Positions 35,260 to 43,869 of a DNA stretch of 64,000 nucleotides are shown here, in pieces; position 1 is the first letter of the stretch; each line of letters opens with the position of its first letter. The notes below the pieces were generated by a model. It saw only the letters and a list, made by a program, of their open reading frames with translations. It was not told the DNA's origin and ran no database searches. The DNA comes from Sinosporangium siamense (GTDB lineage Bacteria > Actinomycetota > Actinomycetes > Streptosporangiales > Streptosporangiaceae): contig NZ_BOOW01000032.1 in the NCBI RefSeq assembly GCF_016863435.1, positions 107,438-171,437 on the forward strand, written 5' to 3'. The position numbers and the translations under genes are program-made.

Positions 35260-37221
35260 TCACCGGCAGTCGAACAGGGCGGAAGAGCGTGCGGTCAGGG
35301 CATTATCGGTATATTGCGCCGCCGGAATTCGCCGGCAATTGGCCACCACCCACGCCTTGCGTTCCAAGGCGGTGTCGCTGTTGTAGGCGAAACCACCGAT
35401 CAAGACGAAGCGGAGCCTGCCCGCGCCGACCAGTTCGGCCAGTCCGTCGGCGGTGAGGGCGGGTGCGGTGCCCGCGAAACCACCCATGGGGATGACCCGC
35501 ATGCGATGTGTCCAGATGTACGGCGCCGCCGCGGTGGTGGCCGTCGTGGCCAGGTCGTATTCCTCGCCCGACGACCTCTCTTTGATGTAGGCCACGAGTT
35601 TCGGATCGGCCCCCACGGTCATCCACTGGTCCACGGTCGCGGGCAGGCCTTCCGGCTCCTGAGTGCGATCCGGTTCGGCACGTTCCTCACGCGCGGGCGG
35701 CGGGCCCGCCGCGGGGTCGAAGGTCATGAAGAAGGCGGCCAGCGCGTTGGGCGGCGTGTAGAGCGCGGACAGGGACCACAGCGCCAAAGGCGCGAGCGTC
35801 AGCACCGCCCCGGTCCCCATCACCACACGGCGCACACCCCTTCCCCTGCCGGTGTACCTCCCCGCGAGCAGGGCGGCACAGTAGACCACCGCCCCCACGA
35901 CGGGCACGGCGGCCAGGCCGGGGAGGAACGAGCCCGCCCTCCCCACGAGAACGGCGGCGAGCGCCCCCGTCGCGGCGACCGCCGCCGGCAGCGTCCACCC
36001 CAGGGGGGCGCGGGAGCGCCACGCCCCCCGCATGGCGACCGCACCGCCTCCGGCGAGCGCGCCGACGGCCGGGCCGAGGACCGAGGTGTAGTAGGGGTGG
36101 ATGCTCTGCGCCGAGCTCACGGCTGCGCCGTACACAACCAGCCACCCACCCCACAGCAGCCATCCGGCCTTCAAGGCGTCGGCGTCTGTGGTGTGGGTGC
36201 CGGGCGCGTCCGCGCGAGACCGCCGCCGCCAGGCCGCGATCACCCCTGCCAAAAGACCGATCAGAGCGAACGGCAGAAGCCACGAGACCTGGTCCCCCAC
36301 CTCCGCGTTGAAGAGCCTGGCCACCCCGGCCGGCCCCCCGTGGTCGAGCGGGACCGGCATGCCGTCCGGCAGCACCGGGGGAAAGACGCCGTGGGCGACC
36401 TCGCTGACGCGGCCCCACAGGTTGTAGACGAAGGCCATCTCGAAGCCGGAGTCACCGGTGCTCCCGTCGATGTACGGCCGGCCGGACACGAACGCCACGA
36501 GCACCAGCCAGGCCGAGGACACGGCCAGCGCCATGGCTCCGGTCGCGGTGACCTTGACCAGCCGCCGCCGCAACGTCCCGCTCCCGAACGCGAGATGCAC
36601 GGCGAGCAGCGGCGCCAGCACCACAAGGCCCTGGACGAGTTTGATGTTGAACGCATATCCGACCAGGAGCCCGGTGAGCAGCGGCCACCGCCATCTGTCG
36701 TCGCGGCGCATGCGCGTAGCGGTCCACGCCGCGGCCACCAGGGTGAGCACCAGGAAGGCGTCGGGCAGATTGAGGCGCGTGGACACCACGACGGAGGGTG
36801 TGCCCGCCATGACCGCGGCGGCGATGAGCCCGGCCGAATCACCCGCGAAGCGCCGGACGACGGCGAACAGCAGCGGCACGGTGGCGGTGGCCGCCAGCAC
36901 CTGCGGAAGGAGAAGCGCCCACGTGTGCGGGCCGAACAGCATGACCGAGAGAGCCTGTGGCCATATCCCGCCCGGTGGTTTGTCGATGGTGATGAAGCCA
37001 CTCGGATCGAAGGCGCCGAAGAGGAAATTACTCCAGCTCTCCGTCATGCTTATCGCCGCCGCCGCGTAATAAGTGTTGACTACATTGGCGGGCAGCCCAA
37101 AGGCATAAAGCGCGAAGGCCGATAAGGTAACGACCGCCAGCGCGATCTGTGTCCGGCGCCATGCAGGAAGGGTTTCGGCCGCCCTCACAGGTGACTGTGC
37201 CGGCTCAACGACCAAGCTCAT
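35260..37221 (-). CDS. GT39-type membrane glycosyltransferase (copy 1)
   Basis: 653 residues from the ATG at 37219-37221 after AAGGAGAGTC. A GT-C fold with 10-12 membrane segments; the first extracytoplasmic loop has TESWSNFLFGAFDPSGF and TIDKPPGG, and the DD/DxK-type acidic residues match the ArnT / dolichyl-phosphate-mannose-protein mannosyltransferase family. The C-terminal soluble part (RFVLIGGFAYNSD) is shared with copy 2. These enzymes use polyprenyl-phosphate sugars on the outer face of the membrane. Overlaps copy 2 by 17 bases. Confidence 0.82.
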   Translation of the reverse strand: MSLVVEPAQSPVRAAETLPAWRRTQIALAVVTLSAFALYAFGLPANVVNTYYAAAAISMTESWSNFLFGAFDPSGFITIDKPPGGIWPQALSVMLFGPHTWALLLPQVLAATATVPLLFAVVRRFAGDSAGLIAAAVMAGTPSVVVSTRLNLPDAFLVLTLVAAAWTATRMRRDDRWRWPLLTGLLVGYAFNIKLVQGLVVLAPLLAVHLAFGSGTLRRRLVKVTATGAMALAVSSAWLVLVAFVSGRPYIDGSTGDSGFEMAFVYNLWGRVSEVAHGVFPPVLPDGMPVPLDHGGPAGVARLFNAEVGDQVSWLLPFALIGLLAGVIAAWRRRSRADAPGTHTTDADALKAGWLLWGGWLVVYGAAVSSAQSIHPYYTSVLGPAVGALAGGGAVAMRGAWRSRAPLGWTLPAAVAATGALAAVLVGRAGSFLPGLAAVPVVGAVVYCAALLAGRYTGRGRGVRRVVMGTGAVLTLAPLALWSLSALYTPPNALAAFFMTFDPAAGPPPAREERAEPDRTQEPEGLPATVDQWMTVGADPKLVAYIKERSSGEEYDLATTATTAAAPYIWTHRMRVIPMGGFAGTAPALTADGLAELVGAGRLRFVLIGGFAYNSDTALERKAWVVANCRRIPAAQYTDNALTARSSALFDCR

Positions 37222-39175
37222 GACTCTCCTTGCAGTCGTAGAGGACAGGCGCCCGCTGCACGCGTCGAGCGCCATATGCGGAGGGGGCGACAGGCCGGCA
37301 GGACGTGTGGACCCACGAGGTCCGGTCGCGGTTGGCGCGGTTCTGCACCCCATAGCCGCCTGTGAGGACATAGCGCACCTGCCCCTGCTCCACCAGGGAG
37401 GCGAGTTCCTGCGCCGAGGGCCGGGGGCCGCCGCCGGTGAAGCCGCCCATGGGCAGCACCGCGCTCCCGAACCGCGCGATGTACGGCGCCGCCAGCTCGG
37501 CCCCGGTCGTGGCCATCAGGTAACGCGCCTGCCCTTGACGCCGGCGCAGATAGTTGTGAAGGCCCTGGTCGGCGTGGGGGATGGCGGAAATCAGCGCCGC
37601 CTCGGCCGCTTTCAGCTCCTCCGCGCGCAGGGGCCGCCGCACTTTGAGCATCGCGGCGGCCTTCGCCTCGTAGTCCGACGGGCCCGCGACCGGTTCGATC
37701 ATCGCGAAGAAGGCCCCCACCGTCGAGGTGGGGCGGTCGAGGGTGGCGGCCGACCAGACCGCGGGGCCGAGGAGCGCTCCCGCCGCGGCGACCCCCGCTC
37801 CGAGCAGACCGACCGGCCTGCCGCCGAACTCGCTGATCTTCGAGACCACCAGCAGGAACAGCGCGACACCCCCCGCCGCGGCGACCGCCGTGGCCGACCA
37901 CGGCGGCGCGTACGGCACGTCGCCGAGGATGACCACCGCCCACACCGTCGTGACCACGATCAGCAGGGGAAGCAGCACAGGACCCGGCCAGGGGCCGTTC
38001 CAGAGGCGCGCGGCGGCCACCGCACCCGCACCGGCCAGTGCCGCCACCGCCGGCGCGAAAGAGCTCGTGTAATAGGGATGGACACCCTCGGCGAAGCTGG
38101 TGGCGAGGCCGTAGGCGAGGAGCCAGCCGCCCCAGAGCAGCCAGCCGGATCTGAGGAGGTCGGTGCGTGGCGCACGCCGCGCCGAGAGAAGCGCCACGGC
38201 CAGGGAGATGAGCGCGGCGGGCAGGAGCCAGCCGATCTGGGCCGCGTGCTCGGGGCCGAGGAGCCGCAGCGGCCCGGCCGCGCCACCCGCGGTCAACGGC
38301 GCGGGACCGAGGCCCTCCTGCCCGGCGTCGAGGACCCGGCTCAGGCCGTTGTAGAGGAAGAGCATCTCCCAGACGGAGTCGCCGGCGCTCCCGTCCATGT
38401 AAGGCCGCGCCGCCGCGGGCATCAGCGCGGCGGTCAGCGGCCAGAACAGGGAGACGGCCAGGGCGAGCGCGGAAGAGGCGGCGACATGCAGAGTACGGCG
38501 ACGCCACGGCGGCGGCGCGCAGCACAGGTAGACCGCCGCCACCACACCCCACAGGATGACCGCCTGAAGCATCTTCGCCTGGAACCCCAAGGCGAGCCAC
38601 AACCCGGCCCAGGCCATGCTTCCGGCCCTGCCCTCCTTGAGCCCCCGCGTCGCGCAATAGACCACCGCCAACAGGCAGAACATGAGGTAGACATCGGGGG
38701 CGTTGATCCTCGCGATGACCGTCCACACGGGTGTCGTGACCAGCACCGCAGCGCCCGCGAGCCCCGCGGCGGGGCCCGCCCACCGCCGGACCGCCGCATA
38801 GAGCAGCGGCACACACCCGGCCATCACCAGCGCCTGAGGCAGGAGCTGCGCCATGTCGCTGTAACCGAACAGCCGCACCGACAACGCCTGCGGCCACAGC
38901 CCGCCCGGAACCTTGTCCACGCTGAGAAATCCGGCCGGGTCAAACCCTCCCCACCAGAAGGCGGACCAGCTCTCCGACATGGTCCGCACGGCTGCCGCGT
39001 AGTAGGCCTGGATTCCACTCGGCCGTCGCTCGATGCCCCAGAGATAGGTCACGGCGGCGAGCACCGTCATGGCGGCCACCGCGACGGTGTGAAGGCGGTG
39101 GCCTTTCCGGCTCTCCTCAGGTGTTTCCGGAGGCGGGAGGGCGAGCGCCGCACTGGTGTCCATGGTCGCGCTCAT
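37205..39175 (-). CDS. GT39-type membrane glycosyltransferase (copy 2)
   Basis: 656 residues. Same family as copy 1: YYAAAVRTMSESWSAFWWGG, FDPAGFLSVDKVPGG, multiple membrane helices and a C-terminal domain with VRYVLTGGYGVQNR. Copies 1 and 2 are tandem paralogues with overlapping reading frames, so co-translated. Together with the GT2-GtrA fusion at 46644 they make a complete lipid-linked sugar route: sugar transfer to lipid phosphate, flipping, and transfer to an acceptor outside. The acceptor could be the polyketide or a cell-surface molecule. Confidence 0.82.
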   Translation of the reverse strand: MSATMDTSAALALPPPETPEESRKGHRLHTVAVAAMTVLAAVTYLWGIERRPSGIQAYYAAAVRTMSESWSAFWWGGFDPAGFLSVDKVPGGLWPQALSVRLFGYSDMAQLLPQALVMAGCVPLLYAAVRRWAGPAAGLAGAAVLVTTPVWTVIARINAPDVYLMFCLLAVVYCATRGLKEGRAGSMAWAGLWLALGFQAKMLQAVILWGVVAAVYLCCAPPPWRRRTLHVAASSALALAVSLFWPLTAALMPAAARPYMDGSAGDSVWEMLFLYNGLSRVLDAGQEGLGPAPLTAGGAAGPLRLLGPEHAAQIGWLLPAALISLAVALLSARRAPRTDLLRSGWLLWGGWLLAYGLATSFAEGVHPYYTSSFAPAVAALAGAGAVAAARLWNGPWPGPVLLPLLIVVTTVWAVVILGDVPYAPPWSATAVAAAGGVALFLLVVSKISEFGGRPVGLLGAGVAAAGALLGPAVWSAATLDRPTSTVGAFFAMIEPVAGPSDYEAKAAAMLKVRRPLRAEELKAAEAALISAIPHADQGLHNYLRRRQGQARYLMATTGAELAAPYIARFGSAVLPMGGFTGGGPRPSAQELASLVEQGQVRYVLTGGYGVQNRANRDRTSWVHTSCRPVAPSAYGARRVQRAPVLYDCKESHELGR

Positions 39176-39315
39176 GGCCGGTCCTCTCTCTCGTACTCAC
39201 GCGGCTCGTGCTGAGACGGCTCGCTCTGACGTGGGCGTGTCATGTGCCGCCGGCCGGGAAACGGCGCGGGCCGGTTCCGACACGGGATGCGTTTCGCCAA
39301 CGTGGGGCCGAACCC

Positions 39316-39377
39316 TCAACGGAGGCTCGAAAACGGCTCGAGGAGACCACCAGCGTGGGTCGAGAGGTCCTTGAGCA
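39316..39377 (+). promoter_or_regulatory. Phased SARP-type heptamer array
   Basis: Plus-strand heptamers TCAACGG (39316), TCGAAAA (39327), TCGAGGA (39338), TCGAGAG (39360) and TTGAGCA (39371) all lie on one 11-bp register; only the 39349 position is degenerate. The last ends 42 bases before the SCP2 gene start. This fits two adjacent SARP operators. The rest of 39176-39419 shows nothing else. Confidence 0.62.
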
Positions 39378-39419
39378 CGCGCCACCACGATGTGGTTGAC
39401 CTACGGTGAAGGAGGACGC

Positions 39420-39797
39420 ATGAGCGACGGCGATCGGAGTCAGGCGGATCTCAGGGAGATCTCCGACCCGCGGATGTTGATCGACGAGGTCTTCGTCCGT
39501 CTGCGTGAAGGCGCCGAGCCGGAACGTTTCCGGGGCGAGCGCGGGGTGTTCAGGTTCTTGATAGCGACCCCGGAGGGGGAGGTCTCCCGGTTCGTGATCG
39601 TCGAAGACGAACAGTGCCGTGTGACGGCCGAGCCGGAGCAAGAGCCGGGTGTCACGCTCTCGTTGTCGCTGGACGACTTCGTCGCCCTCGCGACCGGCGA
39701 GCTCAGCGGCCCCGACGCCTTCATATCGGGGCGGCTGACGGTCGGCGGAGACCTGTTCCTCGCCATGAGGTGGGGCGACTGGTTCGGCGCCCGGTGA
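39420..39797 (+). CDS. SCP2 sterol-carrier-domain protein
   Basis: 125 residues from the ATG at 39420, preceded by GAAGGAGGACGC, which rules out the earlier in-frame start. It consists of one SCP2-type lipid-binding domain: RFLIATPEGEVSRFVIVEDEQ, VTLSLSLDDFVALATGEL and FISGRLTVGGDLFLAMRW. It may bind a hydrophobic intermediate or product. It is the only gene in its unit and has a phased SARP site in front and a strong terminator behind, so it looks like a deliberately placed pathway gene. Confidence 0.85.
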   Translation: MSDGDRSQADLREISDPRMLIDEVFVRLREGAEPERFRGERGVFRFLIATPEGEVSRFVIVEDEQCRVTAEPEQEPGVTLSLSLDDFVALATGELSGPDAFISGRLTVGGDLFLAMRWGDWFGAR

Positions 39798-39802
39798 AGC
39801 CC

Positions 39803-39839
39803 GGCAGGCCGGCGCAGACGTTGTCTGCGCCGGCCTGCC
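39803..39839 (+). terminator. Strong bidirectional hairpin terminator
   Basis: A perfect 17-bp stem (39803-39819 with 39823-39839), loop GTT, followed by TTT. It separates the SCP2 gene from the convergent minus-strand run. Confidence 0.85.
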
Positions 39840-39865
39840 TTTGCGGCTGACCTTCGACGGAGAGG

Positions 39866-40078
39866 TCAGCCGCGCTCCGGCATCTGCCGCGACTCCGGCC
39901 GGTCGAGCGCGTCGGCCTGGCGGCGTTCCTCGGCCGCCAATTCCTCTTGGCAAAGCCACTGGGCCACGTCGGGCGGGAGGCAGGGATAGCCCCAGACGGC
40001 CATCCATGCGAGTGACCTCCACGCCCGCGACGTGACGTGCACGAAGAATCTCCGGGTTCCCCGGCGTCCCGATGTCAT
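39866..40078 (-). CDS. Small protein of unknown function
   Basis: 70 residues from the ATG at 40076-40078, preceded by AAGGAGG. Basic N-terminus (SGRRGTRRFFVHVTSRAWRS), a short hydrophobic patch LAWMAVWGYPCLPPDVAQW and an acidic/charged tail. It follows the DUF1772 gene by 17 bases as last gene of the minimal-PKS run. I do not recognise a family; its ribosome site and position argue that it is real. Confidence 0.55.
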   Translation of the reverse strand: MTSGRRGTRRFFVHVTSRAWRSLAWMAVWGYPCLPPDVAQWLCQEELAAEERRQADALDRPESRQMPERG

Positions 40079-40095
40079 CCCACGGCCTCCTTGGC

Positions 40096-40557
40096 CTACA
40101 GCAGGAATCCGACCGCGGTCGCGTTGAGGAGCAGGCCGGTGGCCGCCAGCGACGTACGCACCAGATTCCAGTTGCGCCACCGGACCCGGGGGTCCAGTCG
40201 CTCCCAGTCTTCGGGCAGATTGTGTGGGTCCAGGCTGTAGACCCACTTGTTGATCGGGACGTTCCGCAGCAGGGAGACCGCCACGGTCGCCAGGTAAACG
40301 GCGACCGCCGAGCCGAAAAGTATCGATGCCGTGAGCGAGGGCGTCACGACGGCGAGCACGACGTCCACGACCAGGGCACCGCACAGGCAGAGCGGCATAA
40401 ACGGATCGAAACGCCGAACGAGAAACTGGTGTACCGGCACATAGTTCTCGGTCGACAGCGCGAGCAGGAGCGGCGCCCCGCCGAGCGCGGATATCACCAG
40501 TCCGCCCGCCGCGAGCCCCGAGCAGAGCAGGGCCAGGGGCACCAACACCGTGATCAA
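40096..40557 (-). CDS. DUF1772 / anthrone oxygenase-like membrane protein (copy 2)
   Basis: 153 residues, four hydrophobic helices. It has the family loop LRNVPINKWVYSLDPHNLP followed by RVRWRNWNLVRTSLA, closely parallel to the copy at 23271. In this cluster it may oxidise an anthrone-type position; two copies could act on different carbons or form a heteromer. It is separated from the TcmN-type cyclase by a GC-rich hairpin. Confidence 0.8.
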   Translation of the reverse strand: MITVLVPLALLCSGLAAGGLVISALGGAPLLLALSTENYVPVHQFLVRRFDPFMPLCLCGALVVDVVLAVVTPSLTASILFGSAVAVYLATVAVSLLRNVPINKWVYSLDPHNLPEDWERLDPRVRWRNWNLVRTSLAATGLLLNATAVGFLL

Positions 40558-40577
40558 TTTGTCCTCCCCCTCCGGAG

Positions 40578-40611
40578 CCCGCCCCTCCCACCGCGCCGCG
40601 GGAGGGGCGGG
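40578..40611 (-). terminator. Hairpin between cyclase and DUF1772 gene
   Basis: A perfect 12-bp stem, CCCGCCCCTCCC (40578-40589) with GGGAGGGGCGGG (40600-40611), 10-base loop, 6 bases after the cyclase stop. It has no T-run, so it may only reduce read-through. Confidence 0.5.
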
Positions 40612-40617
40612 ACACTC

Positions 40618-41064
40618 CTACCGTTTTTCGATGACCGCCTTGATGTGGATCATCTCCTTCTGCGTCTGCTCGTTCAGGTGATCCTCGGCACCGTGATCGT
40701 CCACGGGCGCGTCGGGGCGCACCTGGAACTCCTGAATCCAGCGCAGGCGAGTGCCATCGGGAACCTCCTCGTACTCCCACCTGAGGTTCATGTACTCAAG
40801 AAAGGGCCCGGTCTCTATGCGCCTGGCTGTCACGACACCGGCCGCGGGGTCGAGGGTGCGCTCAGAGACCCAGCTCCACACCCTGCCCTCTTCATCCGGA
40901 TGCGTGGTCAGCCGGAATCGCACGACGGATCCCTCGCGCTTGAGCACCTCGGCCGCGGCGTACTCAGTGAACAGCCGGGGCCAGCTCTCGATGTCGTTGG
41001 TGATCCCCCAGACGGCTTCGAGAGGCGCCTCGATGACCACCGAGTTATCGGTACGGCCGGCCAC
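40618..41064 (-). CDS. TcmN-type aromatase/cyclase (SRPBCC fold)
   Basis: 148 residues, GTG start immediately after the ACP stop (TGAGTG). START/Bet v1-like fold: VVIEAPLEAVWGITNDIESWPRLFTEY, VVRFRLTTHPDEEGRVWSWVSERT and the helix-lining RRIETGPFLEYMNLRWEY. This is the monodomain TcmN/WhiE-ORFVI class that directs first-ring closure (C7-C12 or C9-C14) in unreduced decaketides and longer chains. Position directly after ACP is the usual one. Confidence 0.92.
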   Translation of the reverse strand: MAGRTDNSVVIEAPLEAVWGITNDIESWPRLFTEYAAAEVLKREGSVVRFRLTTHPDEEGRVWSWVSERTLDPAAGVVTARRIETGPFLEYMNLRWEYEEVPDGTRLRWIQEFQVRPDAPVDDHGAEDHLNEQTQKEMIHIKAVIEKR

Positions 41065-41319
41065 TCAGGCCACCGACTCGCGGTTCACGTAGTCCAGCAC
41101 GGCCTGGGGCGTGGTCATCTCGGCCACCGCGTCGTCCGAGATGCGCACGCCGATCTCCTGCTGCACCCGAGTGGCGATCTCCAGGACGGCCAGGGAGTCG
41201 AAGTCGAGTTCCTTGAACGGCACGTCGAGGAAGTTCCGCGACAGGTCGACGGGGTTGCTGTCCTGGTCGGCGCAGCTCTGCATGATCTCTTTGAGGTTCT
41301 CCAGGGTGAACGTGCTCAT
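41065..41319 (-). CDS. Acyl carrier protein of the type II PKS
   Basis: 84 residues. The phosphopantetheine attachment site is DFDSLAVLEI (Ser42); the preceding FKELDFDS and the following helix ATRVQQEIGVRI are typical of PKS ACPs. It carries the growing poly-beta-ketone for KS-alpha/KS-beta. It is the only ACP gene seen in the cluster, so starter and extension chemistry presumably share it, or use one from elsewhere. Confidence 0.93.
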   Translation of the reverse strand: MSTFTLENLKEIMQSCADQDSNPVDLSRNFLDVPFKELDFDSLAVLEIATRVQQEIGVRISDDAVAEMTTPQAVLDYVNRESVA

Positions 41320-41383
41320 GGGATCGCCTTTCGATGAGATTTCGGATGGTGTGCGTTGTGGCGGTGCGTTTTAGGGGATGGCG

Positions 41384-42592
41384 TTACGGCAGGGCGCGGA
41401 CGACGATCGCCGTGCAGAAACCTCCGAATCCGCGCGCCACGACGAGCGCGGTGCGCACGGGCGCCGGCCTGGGTTCGCCGAGCACGAGATCGAGCTCGTC
41501 GCCGGGAACGGGGTCGGCCACGTTGACCGTCGGCGGGATCACCTGGTCGCGAATGGCCAGCAGCGCGGAGGCGACGTCGAGCGGGCCTCCACCCGCGTAG
41601 AGCCGGCCCGTCATCGTCTTGGGCGCCGTCACCGGCACGCCGCGCGGCCCGAACAGCTCGCGCAACGCCCGTGCCTCCTGCCGGTCGGCGGCGAAGTCGC
41701 CGAGCGCGTCGGCGAACACCACGTCGACGTCGTCCGGCCCGGCTCCGGCGGCGGTGAGGGCCTTGACGATGACACGCGGCAGGACGTGTCGCGAGCCGGG
41801 GTCGAAGCCGGCGGCGTAGCCGGCGATCTCGCCGTAGAGCCTCGGCGCGCCCCGCTTCACCGCCGACCCGTAGTCCTCCAGGAGAAGGACGGCTCCGCCC
41901 TGGCCCGGAACATATCCGGCGGCGGCCCGGTCGAACGGCAGGTAAGCGCGGTGCGGATCGCTCCGATGGCTCAGCAGGCCCGTGGTGAGCTGCGCGGTGA
42001 GCCCGGCGGGCGACAACGACGCGTCCGTGCCGCCGGTCACGATCAGGCGCAGCCCCTCACGCCGCACTTGGCGCACCGCGTGCCCGATCGCGTCCAGCCC
42101 GCCCGCCTGCTCGGCCACCAGCACACCGCACGGGCCGCGCATCTTGTGCCGGATGGAGATCTGGCCCGTGGTGGCCGCGTAGAACCACGCCACGGCCATG
42201 TAGGCGCCCACGTGCTCGGGCCCCTTGCTCCACAACTTCTCCAGCTCACGCTGCCCGAAGACGGTCCCGCCTGAGGAGTTGGCCGTGACAACCCCCATCT
42301 CGTATTCCCCGAACGCCGCCGGATCGGCCTGGGCGTCGGCGAGCGCGGCCTCGGTGGCGGCCAGGGCCAGATGGGTCATGTGGTCGGTCTGCGCGCGCAG
42401 TTTCCCGGGAACGCGGACCTCGGCGTCGAAGCCGGGCACCTCACCGGCGAGCGTGCAGGGATAGCGGGAGGCGTCGTAGAGCGAGATCGGCGCGATCCCG
42501 CTCTTGCCGGCGAGGGTGTTCGACCAGTAGTCGTCGGTGCCGTTTCCGTTCGGCGCGAGCACACCGAGGCCGGTCACCACCACGCGGCTCAT
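41384..42592 (-). CDS. Ketosynthase beta / chain length factor
   Basis: 402 residues from the ATG at 42590-42592, overlapping the KS-alpha stop. The active-site Cys is replaced by Gln162 (VAEQAGGLDAIGH), the mark of CLF. In the helix that sets chain length, the positions that are Phe109, Thr112 and Phe116 in the actinorhodin CLF are Thr, Gly and Leu here (GGTVFGQREL), i.e. smaller. By published structure-function work this fits a chain longer than 16 carbons, probably decaketide or more; that is inference from my own alignment. Confidence 0.94.
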   Translation of the reverse strand: MSRVVVTGLGVLAPNGNGTDDYWSNTLAGKSGIAPISLYDASRYPCTLAGEVPGFDAEVRVPGKLRAQTDHMTHLALAATEAALADAQADPAAFGEYEMGVVTANSSGGTVFGQRELEKLWSKGPEHVGAYMAVAWFYAATTGQISIRHKMRGPCGVLVAEQAGGLDAIGHAVRQVRREGLRLIVTGGTDASLSPAGLTAQLTTGLLSHRSDPHRAYLPFDRAAAGYVPGQGGAVLLLEDYGSAVKRGAPRLYGEIAGYAAGFDPGSRHVLPRVIVKALTAAGAGPDDVDVVFADALGDFAADRQEARALRELFGPRGVPVTAPKTMTGRLYAGGGPLDVASALLAIRDQVIPPTVNVADPVPGDELDLVLGEPRPAPVRTALVVARGFGGFCTAIVVRALP

Positions 42593-43869
42593 GCCGGCAC
42601 CGCCTCGCCGGCCCCAAGCACCACCGCGGTCTGGAACCCGCCGAACCCGCTGCCGACGCTGAGGACCACGTCCACAGGCGTCTCCCTGGCCGTGTTCGGC
42701 ACGTAGTCCAGATCGCATTCGGGGTCGGCGTGCTCAAGGTTGGCTGTCGGCGGCACCAGGTCGTGCTCGATGGCGAGGATGCTCGCGGCCACCTCGATCG
42801 CGCCGATCGCGCCCAGCGAATGCCCGATCATGGACTTCACCGAGCTCATCGGCACCTCACGGGCACGATGCCGGAAACTGCGCTTCACCGCGGCGGTCTC
42901 GTGCCGGTCGTTCTGGCGGGTGCCGGAGCCGTGCGCGTTGATGTAGTCGACCTGAGAGACATCGACCCCGGCGTCGGCCAGGGCGGTGTCGATGGCGACG
43001 GACAGCTCCCTGCCGTCCTCCTTCAACCCGGTCATGTGATAGGCGTTGGCCCGGCCGGCGTAGCCGAGGAGCACCGCCCGTTCCGCGGCCATGCGGCGCC
43101 GCGCGTGCTCCCGCTCCTCCATCACGAAGACCGCCGCCCCCTCGCCGAGGACGATGCCGTCCCGCTGACGGTCGAAGGGGCGGCAGGCGTGCCCGGGATC
43201 GCTGTTGTTCGGCGTCGTGGCGCGGAGCGCGTCGAAGCAGGCCATGGTGATCGGCGAGATGGGCGCGTCGGCGGCTCCGCAGACCACCACGTCGGCGGAG
43301 CCCTCCTCGATGAGCCTGGCCGCGTATCCCACCGCGTCCAGCCCCGACGTGCACCCTGTGGAGACGACCGACACCGGTCCCTCCGCCCCCACGCCGACCG
43401 CGATCTCGGCGGCCAGCGAGCTCGGGACCATGTAGTTGTAGCTGTACGGCACCGCGTATTCCCAGTCGGTCAGCCACTTGCGGCCGCCGTCGCTCACCAC
43501 GGCGTACTCCTGCTCCATCATGATCGTGTTTCCGACGGCGTTGCCGATCGCGACCGCGACGCGGTCGGGGGGCACGTCGTCCAGGACCAGCCCGCTGTCG
43601 GCGAGGGCCTCCCGGGAGGCGACCACGGCCATCTGCGCCACCCGGTCCATGCGCCGCACCTCTTGCGGCGTGAGCCCGAGAGCGACCGGGTCGAAGTCGC
43701 ACTCCGCCGCCACCTGGCAGCGGAACCCCTCGGGATCGAACAGCGTCACGCGCCGGGTGGCGGTGCGGCCGTTGGACATGAGATCCCAGAAGGGACCGAT
43801 TCCGAGTCCGCCGGGTGCCACCACCCCCATCCCCGTGACGACGGGTATCCGCGCCCGCCTTCCGCTCAT
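42589..43869 (-). CDS. Ketosynthase alpha of the type II PKS
   Basis: 426 residues from the ATG at 43867-43869. Catalytic Cys173 (STGCTSGLDAVGYA), His313 (NAHGSGTRQND) and His350 (SMIGHSLGAIGAIE) are all present. It overlaps KS-beta at its stop and starts as its ATG overlaps the cupin stop. With KS-beta it forms the heterodimer that builds the poly-beta-ketone from malonyl units; no dedicated malonyl transferase is in the window, as usual. Confidence 0.95.
   Translation of the reverse strand: MSGRRARIPVVTGMGVVAPGGLGIGPFWDLMSNGRTATRRVTLFDPEGFRCQVAAECDFDPVALGLTPQEVRRMDRVAQMAVVASREALADSGLVLDDVPPDRVAVAIGNAVGNTIMMEQEYAVVSDGGRKWLTDWEYAVPYSYNYMVPSSLAAEIAVGVGAEGPVSVVSTGCTSGLDAVGYAARLIEEGSADVVVCGAADAPISPITMACFDALRATTPNNSDPGHACRPFDRQRDGIVLGEGAAVFVMEEREHARRRMAAERAVLLGYAGRANAYHMTGLKEDGRELSVAIDTALADAGVDVSQVDYINAHGSGTRQNDRHETAAVKRSFRHRAREVPMSSVKSMIGHSLGAIGAIEVAASILAIEHDLVPPTANLEHADPECDLDYVPNTARETPVDVVLSVGSGFGGFQTAVVLGAGEAVPA

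Noticed and set aside
35227..39214. Long plus-strand frames opposite the GT39 genes
   Set aside because: They encode low-complexity Arg/Gly/His-rich sequence; the minus-strand frames are membrane enzymes with conserved motifs.
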